From the NCBI GenBank assembly GCA_013287405.1, contig JABDDW010000019.1, forward strand, positions 1 through 26,814: a stretch of DNA of 26,814 bases. Reading direction: 5' to 3'. This DNA is from Deltaproteobacteria bacterium (GTDB taxonomy: Bacteria; Bdellovibrionota; Bdellovibrionia; JABDDW01). The position numbers were made by a program, and so were the translations under genes. Under the pieces are notes generated by a model. It did not search any database and was not told the DNA's origin. It saw nothing but the letters and a program-made list of their open reading frames with translations. Positions 20,783-26,814 of the stretch are shown here, in pieces; position 1 is the stretch's first letter; every line of letters begins with the position of its first letter.

Positions 20783-21080
20783 CTCTGGCCTCACTATTAC
20801 CCACAACTTTAAAACTAAGTTCTTTTGAGTCGGCCCAAACCCAATTGCCATTCGGGTATAGGACGCTCTTCCCCCTTCGGGGCCATGACGGTACCGGTCG
20901 GCAGGGGCTCTGGCCCAGGGAGGGCGGCCAATGCCGCCGCCTTCGGACCCCAAAGGCCTTGTGCTGTCTTGTGGGAAGCTAATTACCAGATTGGTCTGTA
21001 CCTCTGAGTCCTTTGTACTTCCCCCTTGTGAAGACCCCTCTATATATGTTAACTTCACGCCCTCACATGAGGAGGCCCAA
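20783..21080 (+). other. GC-rich, hairpin-prone intergenic region (possible structured RNA or leader)
   Basis: This 298-base gap between recJ and the Lys-rich gene is unusual for this compact window. Its centre (about 20870-20960) is much richer in G and C than the flanking genes. It holds a perfect hairpin GGCGGC-CAAT-GCCGCC (20923-20938), a CCCC/GGGG hairpin with a TTCG core (20871-20882), and further complementary blocks (GGGGC...GCCCC-type). The 3' part has ACCA-GAT-TGGT near 20986-20996. TATATA lies at 21041-21046. The reading frames across it look non-coding. It lacks hallmarks of SRP RNA, tmRNA or RNase P RNA. A 6S-like or orphan small RNA, or a 5' leader of the next operon, remain possible. 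Confidence 0.3.
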
Positions 21081-21452
21081 ATGGCTAAAATCTCAATCGA
21101 TGTAGACGAAATCAAAAAAAATCTTAAGACCCAAGCCTTGAATGCAGGAGCGCAGTTAAAGAGCTTTGCAAAGAAAGCGCAAAAGGATTTGGAGGCTCAC
21201 CAGGTCTATAAAAAAATGGAGACGGTTTTAGAAAAGGTAAAATCCCAAGGTTTTGCCCAAGAATTGATGAAAAATCCAAAAGTTCAAGAAATCACAAAGC
21301 GTTTGATCGCTGCTTCTGAGCAATTGGAAAAAGCAATTTCCAAAAATGCTGCCACTATTATTGAAGAAGTTAAGTCAAGAGTTAATAAACCTGCACCGAA
21401 GACCAAAACAAAAAAAGCGAGTTCGAAGGCCTCTGAGAAGACCGAAGAATAA
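21081..21452 (+). CDS. Small helical protein with Lys-rich tail, function unknown
   Basis: This encodes 123 residues starting MAKISIDVDEIKKNLKTQAL. I chose ATG 21081 because GGAGG at 21071-21075 is a strong ribosome site. An open frame from 20931 would add 50 residues with no protein-like character, running through the GC-rich gap. The body is predicted to be almost all helix with regular Lys/Glu/Ala/Leu spacing (VLEKVKSQGFAQELMKNP). The last 25 residues or so are a Lys/Ala/Pro/Ser tail (KPAPKTKTKKASSKASEK), resembling histone H1-like or AlgP-like tails, or phasin-type proteins. I do not recognise a family. It precedes queD by 16 bases and may share its transcript. Confidence 0.75.
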   Translation: MAKISIDVDEIKKNLKTQALNAGAQLKSFAKKAQKDLEAHQVYKKMETVLEKVKSQGFAQELMKNPKVQEITKRLIAASEQLEKAISKNAATIIEEVKSRVNKPAPKTKTKKASSKASEKTEE

Positions 21453-21468
21453 AGGCAGTTAGGGTTTT

Positions 21469-21849
21469 ATGTTCGAACTGAAGGTTCGTAGTCATTTTTC
21501 TGCCGCCCATAAAATTTGGGAGCATACGGGAAAGTGTGCTCGTCTTCACGGACACAACTGGAATGTTGATGTTATCGTCCGCTCACAAGAGCTCAACCGC
21601 ATCGGGTTAGCGGTGGACTTTAGTGAGCTTAAAGAAATTGTGAAGCAAGTGATTGAACCCCTTGACCATGTGTACTTAAACGAACTTCCGATGTTTTCAA
21701 CGGCGGAGAACAATCCTACCGCTGAAGTGATCTCTCGATATATTTTTAAAGAAGTCTCTGGAAAGCTTCGCGCCATCGCCCCTCAGGCGGGGTTAAAGCG
21801 AGTTGATCTCTATGAGACCGAAACTTGTTCAGCTTCTTATTTTGAGTGA
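21469..21849 (+). CDS. queD: 6-carboxy-5,6,7,8-tetrahydropterin synthase
   Basis: QueD makes carboxytetrahydropterin from dihydroneopterin triphosphate, the first committed step of queuosine (preQ0) synthesis. The 126 residues carry the zinc ligands H14, H27 and H29 (SAAH and LHGHNW), the catalytic C23, D66-H67 in PLDHVYLN, the NNPTAE block (81-86) and the C-terminal ETETCSASY with the substrate-binding Glu. Length and motifs fit QueD rather than eukaryotic-type PTPS because C23 sits in the CxxxHGHN arrangement. ATG 21469 has AGGG upstream. queC follows after 3 bases. Confidence 0.95.
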   Translation: MFELKVRSHFSAAHKIWEHTGKCARLHGHNWNVDVIVRSQELNRIGLAVDFSELKEIVKQVIEPLDHVYLNELPMFSTAENNPTAEVISRYIFKEVSGKLRAIAPQAGLKRVDLYETETCSASYFE

Positions 21850-21852
21850 CCC

Positions 21853-22515
21853 ATGACTCAAAGTTTTAAGTTTATTTCACTTCTCTCCGGTGGCCTCGAT
21901 TCAGTTGTAAATCTGTTCTTAGCTCATAAGTCGGGCCTGGTCCTGCGCGCCTTGACTTTCGATTATGGCCAAAGAGCGGCCGCCCAAGAAATAAAAGCAG
22001 CAAAATATTTTTCTAACTTTTTAGACGTCTCCCATGAGGTGATTACGCTCCCGTGGCTCGGAAAGCTAACTCAAACCGCCTTAGTGAACATAGATATGGA
22101 GATGCCTGCAATTAAGAATCTAGATGATCTTGAAGAAGGCCTTGGATCCGCACGAAAGGTTTGGGTCCCCAATCGCAATGGGGTTTTCTTAAATATTGCT
22201 TCAAGTTTTGCTGAATCTATGGGGGCGGACTACGTCGTTCCTGGCTTTAATAAAGAGGAAGCGGCTACTTTTCCGGATAATTCTCAAGAGTATATTGAAG
22301 CTTGTGACAAAGCTTTGAGTTTGAGCACCTTAAGTCATGTGAAAGTGAAATGTTTTACAACGTCCTTTGATAAAGTGGCCATGGCCCAGGAGGCCGCAAA
22401 GTTAGGAATTGATTTTAGAAAACTTTGGAGCTGCTATGAAGGAAATAGCACTCCCTGTTTAAAATGCGAAAGCTGTAAGCGAACGACCCGGGCTCTCGAA
22501 GTCATGGGCCTATGA
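21853..22515 (+). CDS. queC: 7-cyano-7-deazaguanine (preQ0) synthase
   Basis: QueC uses ATP and ammonia to convert carboxydeazaguanine to preQ0. The 220 residues show the PP-loop SGGLDS (12-17), WVPNRNGVFLNIASSFAE (the family's PxRNxxFLxxAxxxAE), and PGFNKEEAATFPDNS near the active site. The C-terminal zinc cluster is C194, C202, C205 and C208, with the same pattern as E. coli QueC. It starts 3 bases after queD. queE, queF and queG are not in the window, so the middle and late steps must be encoded elsewhere or the pathway is completed differently. Confidence 0.96.
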   Translation: MTQSFKFISLLSGGLDSVVNLFLAHKSGLVLRALTFDYGQRAAAQEIKAAKYFSNFLDVSHEVITLPWLGKLTQTALVNIDMEMPAIKNLDDLEEGLGSARKVWVPNRNGVFLNIASSFAESMGADYVVPGFNKEEAATFPDNSQEYIEACDKALSLSTLSHVKVKCFTTSFDKVAMAQEAAKLGIDFRKLWSCYEGNSTPCLKCESCKRTTRALEVMGL

Positions 22516-22536
22516 AGTCCGATTGAGTTAGAAGTT

Positions 22537-23094
22537 ATGAAGTATAAATTTCTGCCAGAAAATCTAAAATACGACGGAAGTCAGCTCCGTAGTTTATTTG
22601 GTTATCTTGATTGTGGAGTCTTAGGTGATTCCGTAATTTCTTTTATTGGGCCTTGCGATATTCCTTTTAGCAATATGGTGGATGGCGAGGACTTTCTTGC
22701 ACGCTCTGAAATTAGAGGGGGGCTTATGCTTCACTTCATTATTGAAGAGTTTGGCAAGACCCTAGAACTCGCCGTGACAAAGCAGAGGTTGTTAGCTTGC
22801 CTTGTTGTTGAAGTCTTAAGCGAAATGTGCCCTCAGAAAAAATTTCTCAGAGAAGGGGACGATATTTTTTTTGATGATGGAAAGCTTTCTATAAGCATAG
22901 CAACCGTTTCTCCGGTTTCTGCGATGATTCACTTCGCACTCAATTTGACGAATGAGGGAACTCCGGTCAAAACCAGTTGCCTCCAAGATCTTAAGCTTGA
23001 CTTTAAGAAAGTAGCCGGCTCGATAGCTTCAAAGTATTTAAAGGAGCACGACACCATCGTCCAAGCGACCCAAAAAGTGCATTGGGTGAAGTAA
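22537..23094 (+). CDS. DUF366 family protein
   Basis: The 185-residue product fits the DUF366 family, known from archaea and scattered bacteria and with no function I can state. Recognisable blocks are KYDGSQLRSLFGY (11-23), GDSVISFIGPCDIP (30-43), MVDGEDFLARS (47-57), MLHFIIEEF (64-72), QRLLACLV (83-90), REGDDIFFDDGKLSISIATVS (split across 105-125) and IHFALNL with EGTPV (131-144). It looks like an enzyme: acidic and His residues are concentrated in these conserved blocks. It begins 21 bases after queC in the same direction, with a weak GTTAGAAG ribosome site, so it probably belongs to the queD-queC transcript. A link to queuosine or deazapurine chemistry is my inference from position only. 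Confidence 0.8.
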   Translation: MKYKFLPENLKYDGSQLRSLFGYLDCGVLGDSVISFIGPCDIPFSNMVDGEDFLARSEIRGGLMLHFIIEEFGKTLELAVTKQRLLACLVVEVLSEMCPQKKFLREGDDIFFDDGKLSISIATVSPVSAMIHFALNLTNEGTPVKTSCLQDLKLDFKKVAGSIASKYLKEHDTIVQATQKVHWVK

Positions 23095-23207
23095 GCTCAA
23101 TTTCGGCCATCTGTTTAAAAAAAAACACCTCCCGTGTCTCACCTTGACTTCGACTGGGCCAAAATCAAAAAGAGAAGGCACGCCTATTGCTTCTGTCCAC
23201 CTTACCT

Positions 23208-26200
23208 ATGAAACCTCATTCTAGATCTGTTCTCGCATTTTTTCTCAGTGTGCAAATTTCCCTAGGCAGCCTGCCTTTGTCCGCAAGCGTTGGAGACCAT
23301 CAACCCTCTCCCTCCACACCCTCACAGAGACCCGTCCCCCCCGGAGTAGGAAGCCCCTTTACAGATGGGTTCGAGCAGGAAGTTGCCGACCTTGAGCAGA
23401 GTATTCAAAAATCCGTTGAAGAAACTCCTACTCCTCGTCTGGATGACATACTGCATATGACTTCGGAGTTTCATCGAAAGTACGTAAAAAATCCAAAGGG
23501 ATCGGGATTTTTTACTGTTGGGGAGGATTTATCTCTCAACGATGTCAGCATGGAAAACGAAAAAATCTCTGTCCTCAATCCCATGAAGGAATTACGCCTC
23601 AGATATGACGATGAAAAAAAAGAGCTGGAGTTCATAAGAATCACTCACGACAAAAAAACTGGCGAAGAAATCTGGACCGACAGCCACGTCATGAAAAATA
23701 TTGAATTGACCGCTCAGCCCCTAACCGACCCCAATTTTGTGTATTTTTCAACTAAAGAAGGCATTCACTTGCTGCCGTGGTTTCAGGTTCTCGATGCCTT
23801 TTGCATGGCTCCGTTTTTTGCCCCTGCTATTATTAAAATCCCTGGTTACAGGATTACAGAGCTCCTAAGTCTCAGCCGCAATGTGAAACCTGAAGAGCTG
23901 GCCATTCGTCAAGGTGATGGAGAGTTCACGGATAGGCATAAAGAGTTTGATCTTGCCGTTCACCTTCAAAATTTAGAAACGGGCAAGGTTCATGGGGAGC
24001 GCTTTACTCGGGCGGAGCTGCTTTCACAGTATCGGATGTATCTGGCGTTTTTCTTGAGATATCTTCAGGCGACAAATCCTGACATAATGGAAGCGGATGC
24101 CGTCCAAACGCTGGTTCAAGAAGAACTTTATGATAAGTATGTGTCCGACCGTCAGAGAACGGCCCTTCTTGACGAAACGCCGAGTGATCCCAAATATGAC
24201 GTTGTCTTGAGAGCCCTGGCTGCCCATGGGCAGATCGTTGGTCTACAAAAATATATTGCACTTATGAAGAAGGACCCTAGCGGCAAAGACGCCTTGGCCA
24301 AACTTGCTGAAGCGCCACGGGATATTTTCCCGGCATCGGCGGCTCCTGATAGTCGGTGGGCCCAAGATCATAATCGAATCCAGGTCACTGCGGGGGTCGC
24401 TGAGCAGTACGGACTTAATAAGACGTGGAAGGAACTCCTTATTGATTCTTATGAACATCGCGATCCACGTCAACTTGAAGCCGAATATCAATATCAAAGT
24501 AAACTCCAACACAATCTCCTATTTCGTTGGCAAGAAAAATTCAGGAAGTTAGCCACACCAACGGTTCTGAGAAGAACGGCGTATATCACTTCAGCGGTTG
24601 TTGGAGGTTTTGTTGCCGACCGGGTCTCTGGGGGAGCGGCTTCGGCTTGGACCGCGGCTGTGTTTTTAAGAGTTTTGGATTGGTCAACCCGGGTGCCCGT
24701 ACTTGGAGCACTCACCGCTGATATGAACTCTGCTATCCACTGGTTTAACTCCCCTGCACATATCGCAGAAACGGCTATTGGATTTGGGCTTATGGCGGCT
24801 TTAAATCCTCTCTCTTATTTTCTCGCCGGGCGAGCGGCCCGAATGAAAGGCTACGCTTGGAGCAGTACCCAAGCTCTTTTTAGCTTCGGAATTCAAATCT
24901 ATGCCAAAGCGGCGAGGCCCATCCAAAAAATTATTTTAGACAAAATGGGGTACGGCGGGTTTTACAACTGGATCGATAATAATTTGGATCCGACTGATCA
25001 CCCGGAGGCCATGAAGGCCTTTGACCCAAGAGCTAAAAGAGAAGCCCGAGAAAATGCCTTGAGGCCAGAAACCATGACGGCTGTGGCCTATAGAGAGATT
25101 ACTAGAAAAGCCAAAGCGCTTTTGTTGGCCGCAGCCATCGTCTCCCGCGGTTCGGAAGAAACTTCAACTCCAGTGGACATTGGCACATTACTTCTGGCAG
25201 GGCGCCAAGAACAAGTTAAAAGTCTACTTCAATTGTCGATGAGCGCTCCAGAGGACGCAAGCTGGCAAGAAGCCACTCTTCTGGCCTATAAAGGGTTAGC
25301 GGACCTTGGAGATAGTGGCGGTGAACCTGTTACTCCAGAAACTCTCGCTGCCCACGTGGCCGTTTACACCCAGGTCTGTCAAGATTTGCAAAAGCACGCC
25401 TCCGGAACCTCTAAAGAAGCGCGGTCCTTTAGCGCGCGCTTAAAAGTGGCTTTTCAAAACGGGAAGCGATTTTTATCCCACCAGGCCCTCTCTTTTGCTC
25501 TCTTTGGCTCTGGAGCGTACAAAAATGTTTTTCAAAAATATCGAAATGCCGAGGTCGACGCGGATACCACCCAAATCGCTAAACGGGCCTATAACAAAGA
25601 TTATGTAGTGTCGGCCCTGTACTTTGCGGGAATTGCTCCTGACGCATTTGCGGCCATTCCGTTTTTTGGAAGATCAGGGTGGAGAATTGACTTTGATCAG
25701 TTCGCCCAGGTCTTTATTTATGGCCTTCAAGGGGCTGTAGACCCTCTTTCCAATACGCAGGAGGCTCTTTTAGAAAATCCTTCGCAGTCAATTTCTGAAA
25801 TGCAGCTTAGTGCAAATCGCAACCGAAGTCAGACATTAACCGAAGGGCTCAGATCAGTCTGGAATCAATATTTAGGAGATAACCGCTCAGGGTTTTGTTC
25901 TTTTCACGCTCAATGCCAAATCAATATGCTTGAAGGCCTTCAACCACGATTTTTCGTTGATTCAGTGACTCGTCTTTTTGGCTTGGCCCTCACCGGAATC
26001 GGAACCTACACTGTGGCCCAATATCTCGGCCTTCCTATGAAAGTCTTTGCCCTCAGTAATGTGTATTTATTCAGCAAGATTTCTTTTATGTACACGTACG
26101 GCACTGGTTTTGCCATCGGTTATGCTGTGGTTTGGCCTTACGTGAGTCTTATGATGAGATATATGCTCAATTCTGTCGGCGACAACAATCAAAGAATTCG

Positions 26201-26705
26201 CGCAGCAGATTATTTTATGACCACAGCCCTAGAGGTTCAATCTCGCAGGCCCCTTAACGAAGAAGATATCTCACTGATGCGCCAAGGCGTGGATCTTCTC
26301 CAAGATATGTATGCTGAAGACAATCATCGACTTCCAGACGAGTTCAATATTCCAAACGACCAATACACTATGGATCTTGCGCGAAGGCTCCATGAGTATT
26401 CTCAGACAAATGTTCCTCTTCCCACGCGCATCAGTTCAAGTATGGATTTTGGATTAAACTTGGGATTGGGCACGATTGTAAGTACGGTTTTAGGGAATAT
26501 TTTATCTAAGACGTTATACGGTAATCACATAAATTCGCTGCATCTTTTCGTTTATAGCGTGGCTGGGTTTGCCGCTTCTTATTTGTTACTCAAGTACCCC
26601 GGTACCTATGTTGAACGTAAGGTTAGGGACTTCATCAATTCACGAGAACAGCCCCCTCAACTTGATGACTGCGAACAAACCCTCAACCACGCCCGGCGAG
26701 GCTAA
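23208..26705 (+). CDS. Very large exported/membrane protein, no recognised family
   Basis: This encodes 1,165 residues from ATG 23208, which gives a textbook signal peptide: MKPHSRS, then VLAFFLSVQISLGSLPLSA. A TTG at 23187 has a better ribosome site (AGAAGG, 23173-23178) and would add seven residues, so that start is a real alternative. A Pro/Ser-rich linker (about 30-50) is followed by a long soluble, charged region to about 455, with one hydrophobic patch near 196-210. Likely membrane or hydrophobic segments lie at about 458-478, 521-543, 795-812, 922-985 (two or three), 1086-1100 and 1111-1128. Central stretches are helical and charged. I see no nucleotide-binding, protease or secretion-system motif. 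Codon style matches its neighbours, so it is probably long resident. Confidence 0.85.
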   Translation: MKPHSRSVLAFFLSVQISLGSLPLSASVGDHQPSPSTPSQRPVPPGVGSPFTDGFEQEVADLEQSIQKSVEETPTPRLDDILHMTSEFHRKYVKNPKGSGFFTVGEDLSLNDVSMENEKISVLNPMKELRLRYDDEKKELEFIRITHDKKTGEEIWTDSHVMKNIELTAQPLTDPNFVYFSTKEGIHLLPWFQVLDAFCMAPFFAPAIIKIPGYRITELLSLSRNVKPEELAIRQGDGEFTDRHKEFDLAVHLQNLETGKVHGERFTRAELLSQYRMYLAFFLRYLQATNPDIMEADAVQTLVQEELYDKYVSDRQRTALLDETPSDPKYDVVLRALAAHGQIVGLQKYIALMKKDPSGKDALAKLAEAPRDIFPASAAPDSRWAQDHNRIQVTAGVAEQYGLNKTWKELLIDSYEHRDPRQLEAEYQYQSKLQHNLLFRWQEKFRKLATPTVLRRTAYITSAVVGGFVADRVSGGAASAWTAAVFLRVLDWSTRVPVLGALTADMNSAIHWFNSPAHIAETAIGFGLMAALNPLSYFLAGRAARMKGYAWSSTQALFSFGIQIYAKAARPIQKIILDKMGYGGFYNWIDNNLDPTDHPEAMKAFDPRAKREARENALRPETMTAVAYREITRKAKALLLAAAIVSRGSEETSTPVDIGTLLLAGRQEQVKSLLQLSMSAPEDASWQEATLLAYKGLADLGDSGGEPVTPETLAAHVAVYTQVCQDLQKHASGTSKEARSFSARLKVAFQNGKRFLSHQALSFALFGSGAYKNVFQKYRNAEVDADTTQIAKRAYNKDYVVSALYFAGIAPDAFAAIPFFGRSGWRIDFDQFAQVFIYGLQGAVDPLSNTQEALLENPSQSISEMQLSANRNRSQTLTEGLRSVWNQYLGDNRSGFCSFHAQCQINMLEGLQPRFFVDSVTRLFGLALTGIGTYTVAQYLGLPMKVFALSNVYLFSKISFMYTYGTGFAIGYAVVWPYVSLMMRYMLNSVGDNNQRIRAADYFMTTALEVQSRRPLNEEDISLMRQGVDLLQDMYAEDNHRLPDEFNIPNDQYTMDLARRLHEYSQTNVPLPTRISSSMDFGLNLGLGTIVSTVLGNILSKTLYGNHINSLHLFVYSVAGFAASYLLLKYPGTYVERKVRDFINSREQPPQLDDCEQTLNHARRG

Positions 26706-26814
26706 CTCTGCCGCGGCCACAGGCCTAAAGTTTTTTCAATGCGGTGTGACAATTTTTGGTAGTATTCGCCAATTTTGGCAAATCCGGTGGGCCATGGTTC
26801 TTTATGATGCTGTG
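26702..26814 (-). CDS. C-terminal end of an unidentified gene (partial)
   Basis: On the - strand one frame stays open from the window edge to a TAG at 26704-26702. Its 36 residues have protein-like character, including EPWPTGFAKIGEYYQKL and RIEKTLGLWP, with an amphipathic helical pattern. The other two - frames are less plausible: one stops early and the other reads as low-quality sequence. The stop overlaps the stop of the large + strand gene by 3 bases, a tail-to-tail layout like uvrC with the zinc-ribbon gene. No function can be given from so short a piece. Confidence 0.5.
   Translation of the reverse strand, partial: QHHKEPWPTGFAKIGEYYQKLSHRIEKTLGLWPRQS

Noticed and set aside
20931..21080. 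N-terminal extension of the Lys-rich gene from ATG 20931
   Set aside because: The extra 50 residues have no protein-like character and a strong SD sits directly before ATG 21081.
20756..21115. A 119-codon open frame on the - strand across the recJ-downstream gap
   Set aside because: The translation is rich in Gly/Arg/Pro from GC-rich non-coding DNA, no domain is visible, and it overlaps both the recJ end and the start of the well-supported Lys-rich gene.
23095..23186. Promoter for the giant protein (TTGACT near 23144)
   Set aside because: The -35-like word is good, but no TATAAT-like word lies 16-18 bases downstream, so I do not call it.

Overview
This is a chromosomal, gene-dense stretch from a Gram-negative bacterium, most likely a member of Bdellovibrionota or a related lineage formerly placed in Deltaproteobacteria. 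That guess rests on the gene mix: a secD-secF-recJ run next to queA-tgt, a SpoIID/LytB protein in a non-sporulation context, a Gcr-type membrane protein (Pfam SpecificRecomb), and a very large exported membrane protein I cannot place in any family. It is an inference from content and style, not a phylogeny. Almost everything is housekeeping. I see no CRISPR array, prophage, tRNA or rRNA gene, toxin-antitoxin pair or defence island.

Left block (1-8074, all +): ispD (5' end cut by the window edge), ispF, gltX, cysS, uvrB and uvrC. Each gene overlaps or nearly touches the next, so this is probably one transcript joining isoprenoid precursor synthesis (MEP pathway), Glu and Cys tRNA charging, and nucleotide excision repair. 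A 64-residue zinc-ribbon protein on the - strand overlaps the tail of uvrC. It is divergent from a family-4 uracil-DNA glycosylase at 8381-9097, which in turn converges on a YaiI/YqxD (DUF188) protein. DUF188 is divergent from the 671-residue Gcr-like membrane protein (9676-11691).

Middle (11692-12544): a decayed mobile-element scar. It holds the C-terminal part of an IS4-family transposase on the - strand, with short repeated words beside it and no intact partner end.

Right block (12545-23094, all +): spoIID-like, queA and tgt are tightly overlapped. After a 92-base gap come yajC, secD, secF and recJ, again coupled. A 298-base GC-rich, hairpin-prone gap leads to a small Lys-rich protein, then queD, queC and a DUF366 protein. 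Four queuosine genes (queA, tgt, queD, queC) therefore sit in two clusters about 6 kb apart, with DUF366 at the end of the second.

Far right: an exported or membrane protein of about 1,165 residues with no recognised domain (23208-26705). It converges on the C-terminus of an unidentified - strand gene cut by the window end.

The points most worth a second look are the unknown giant membrane protein, the DUF366-queC linkage, the structured gap at 20783-21080, the small zinc-ribbon gene, and the Gcr-like protein whose 'recombinase' label does not fit its sequence.
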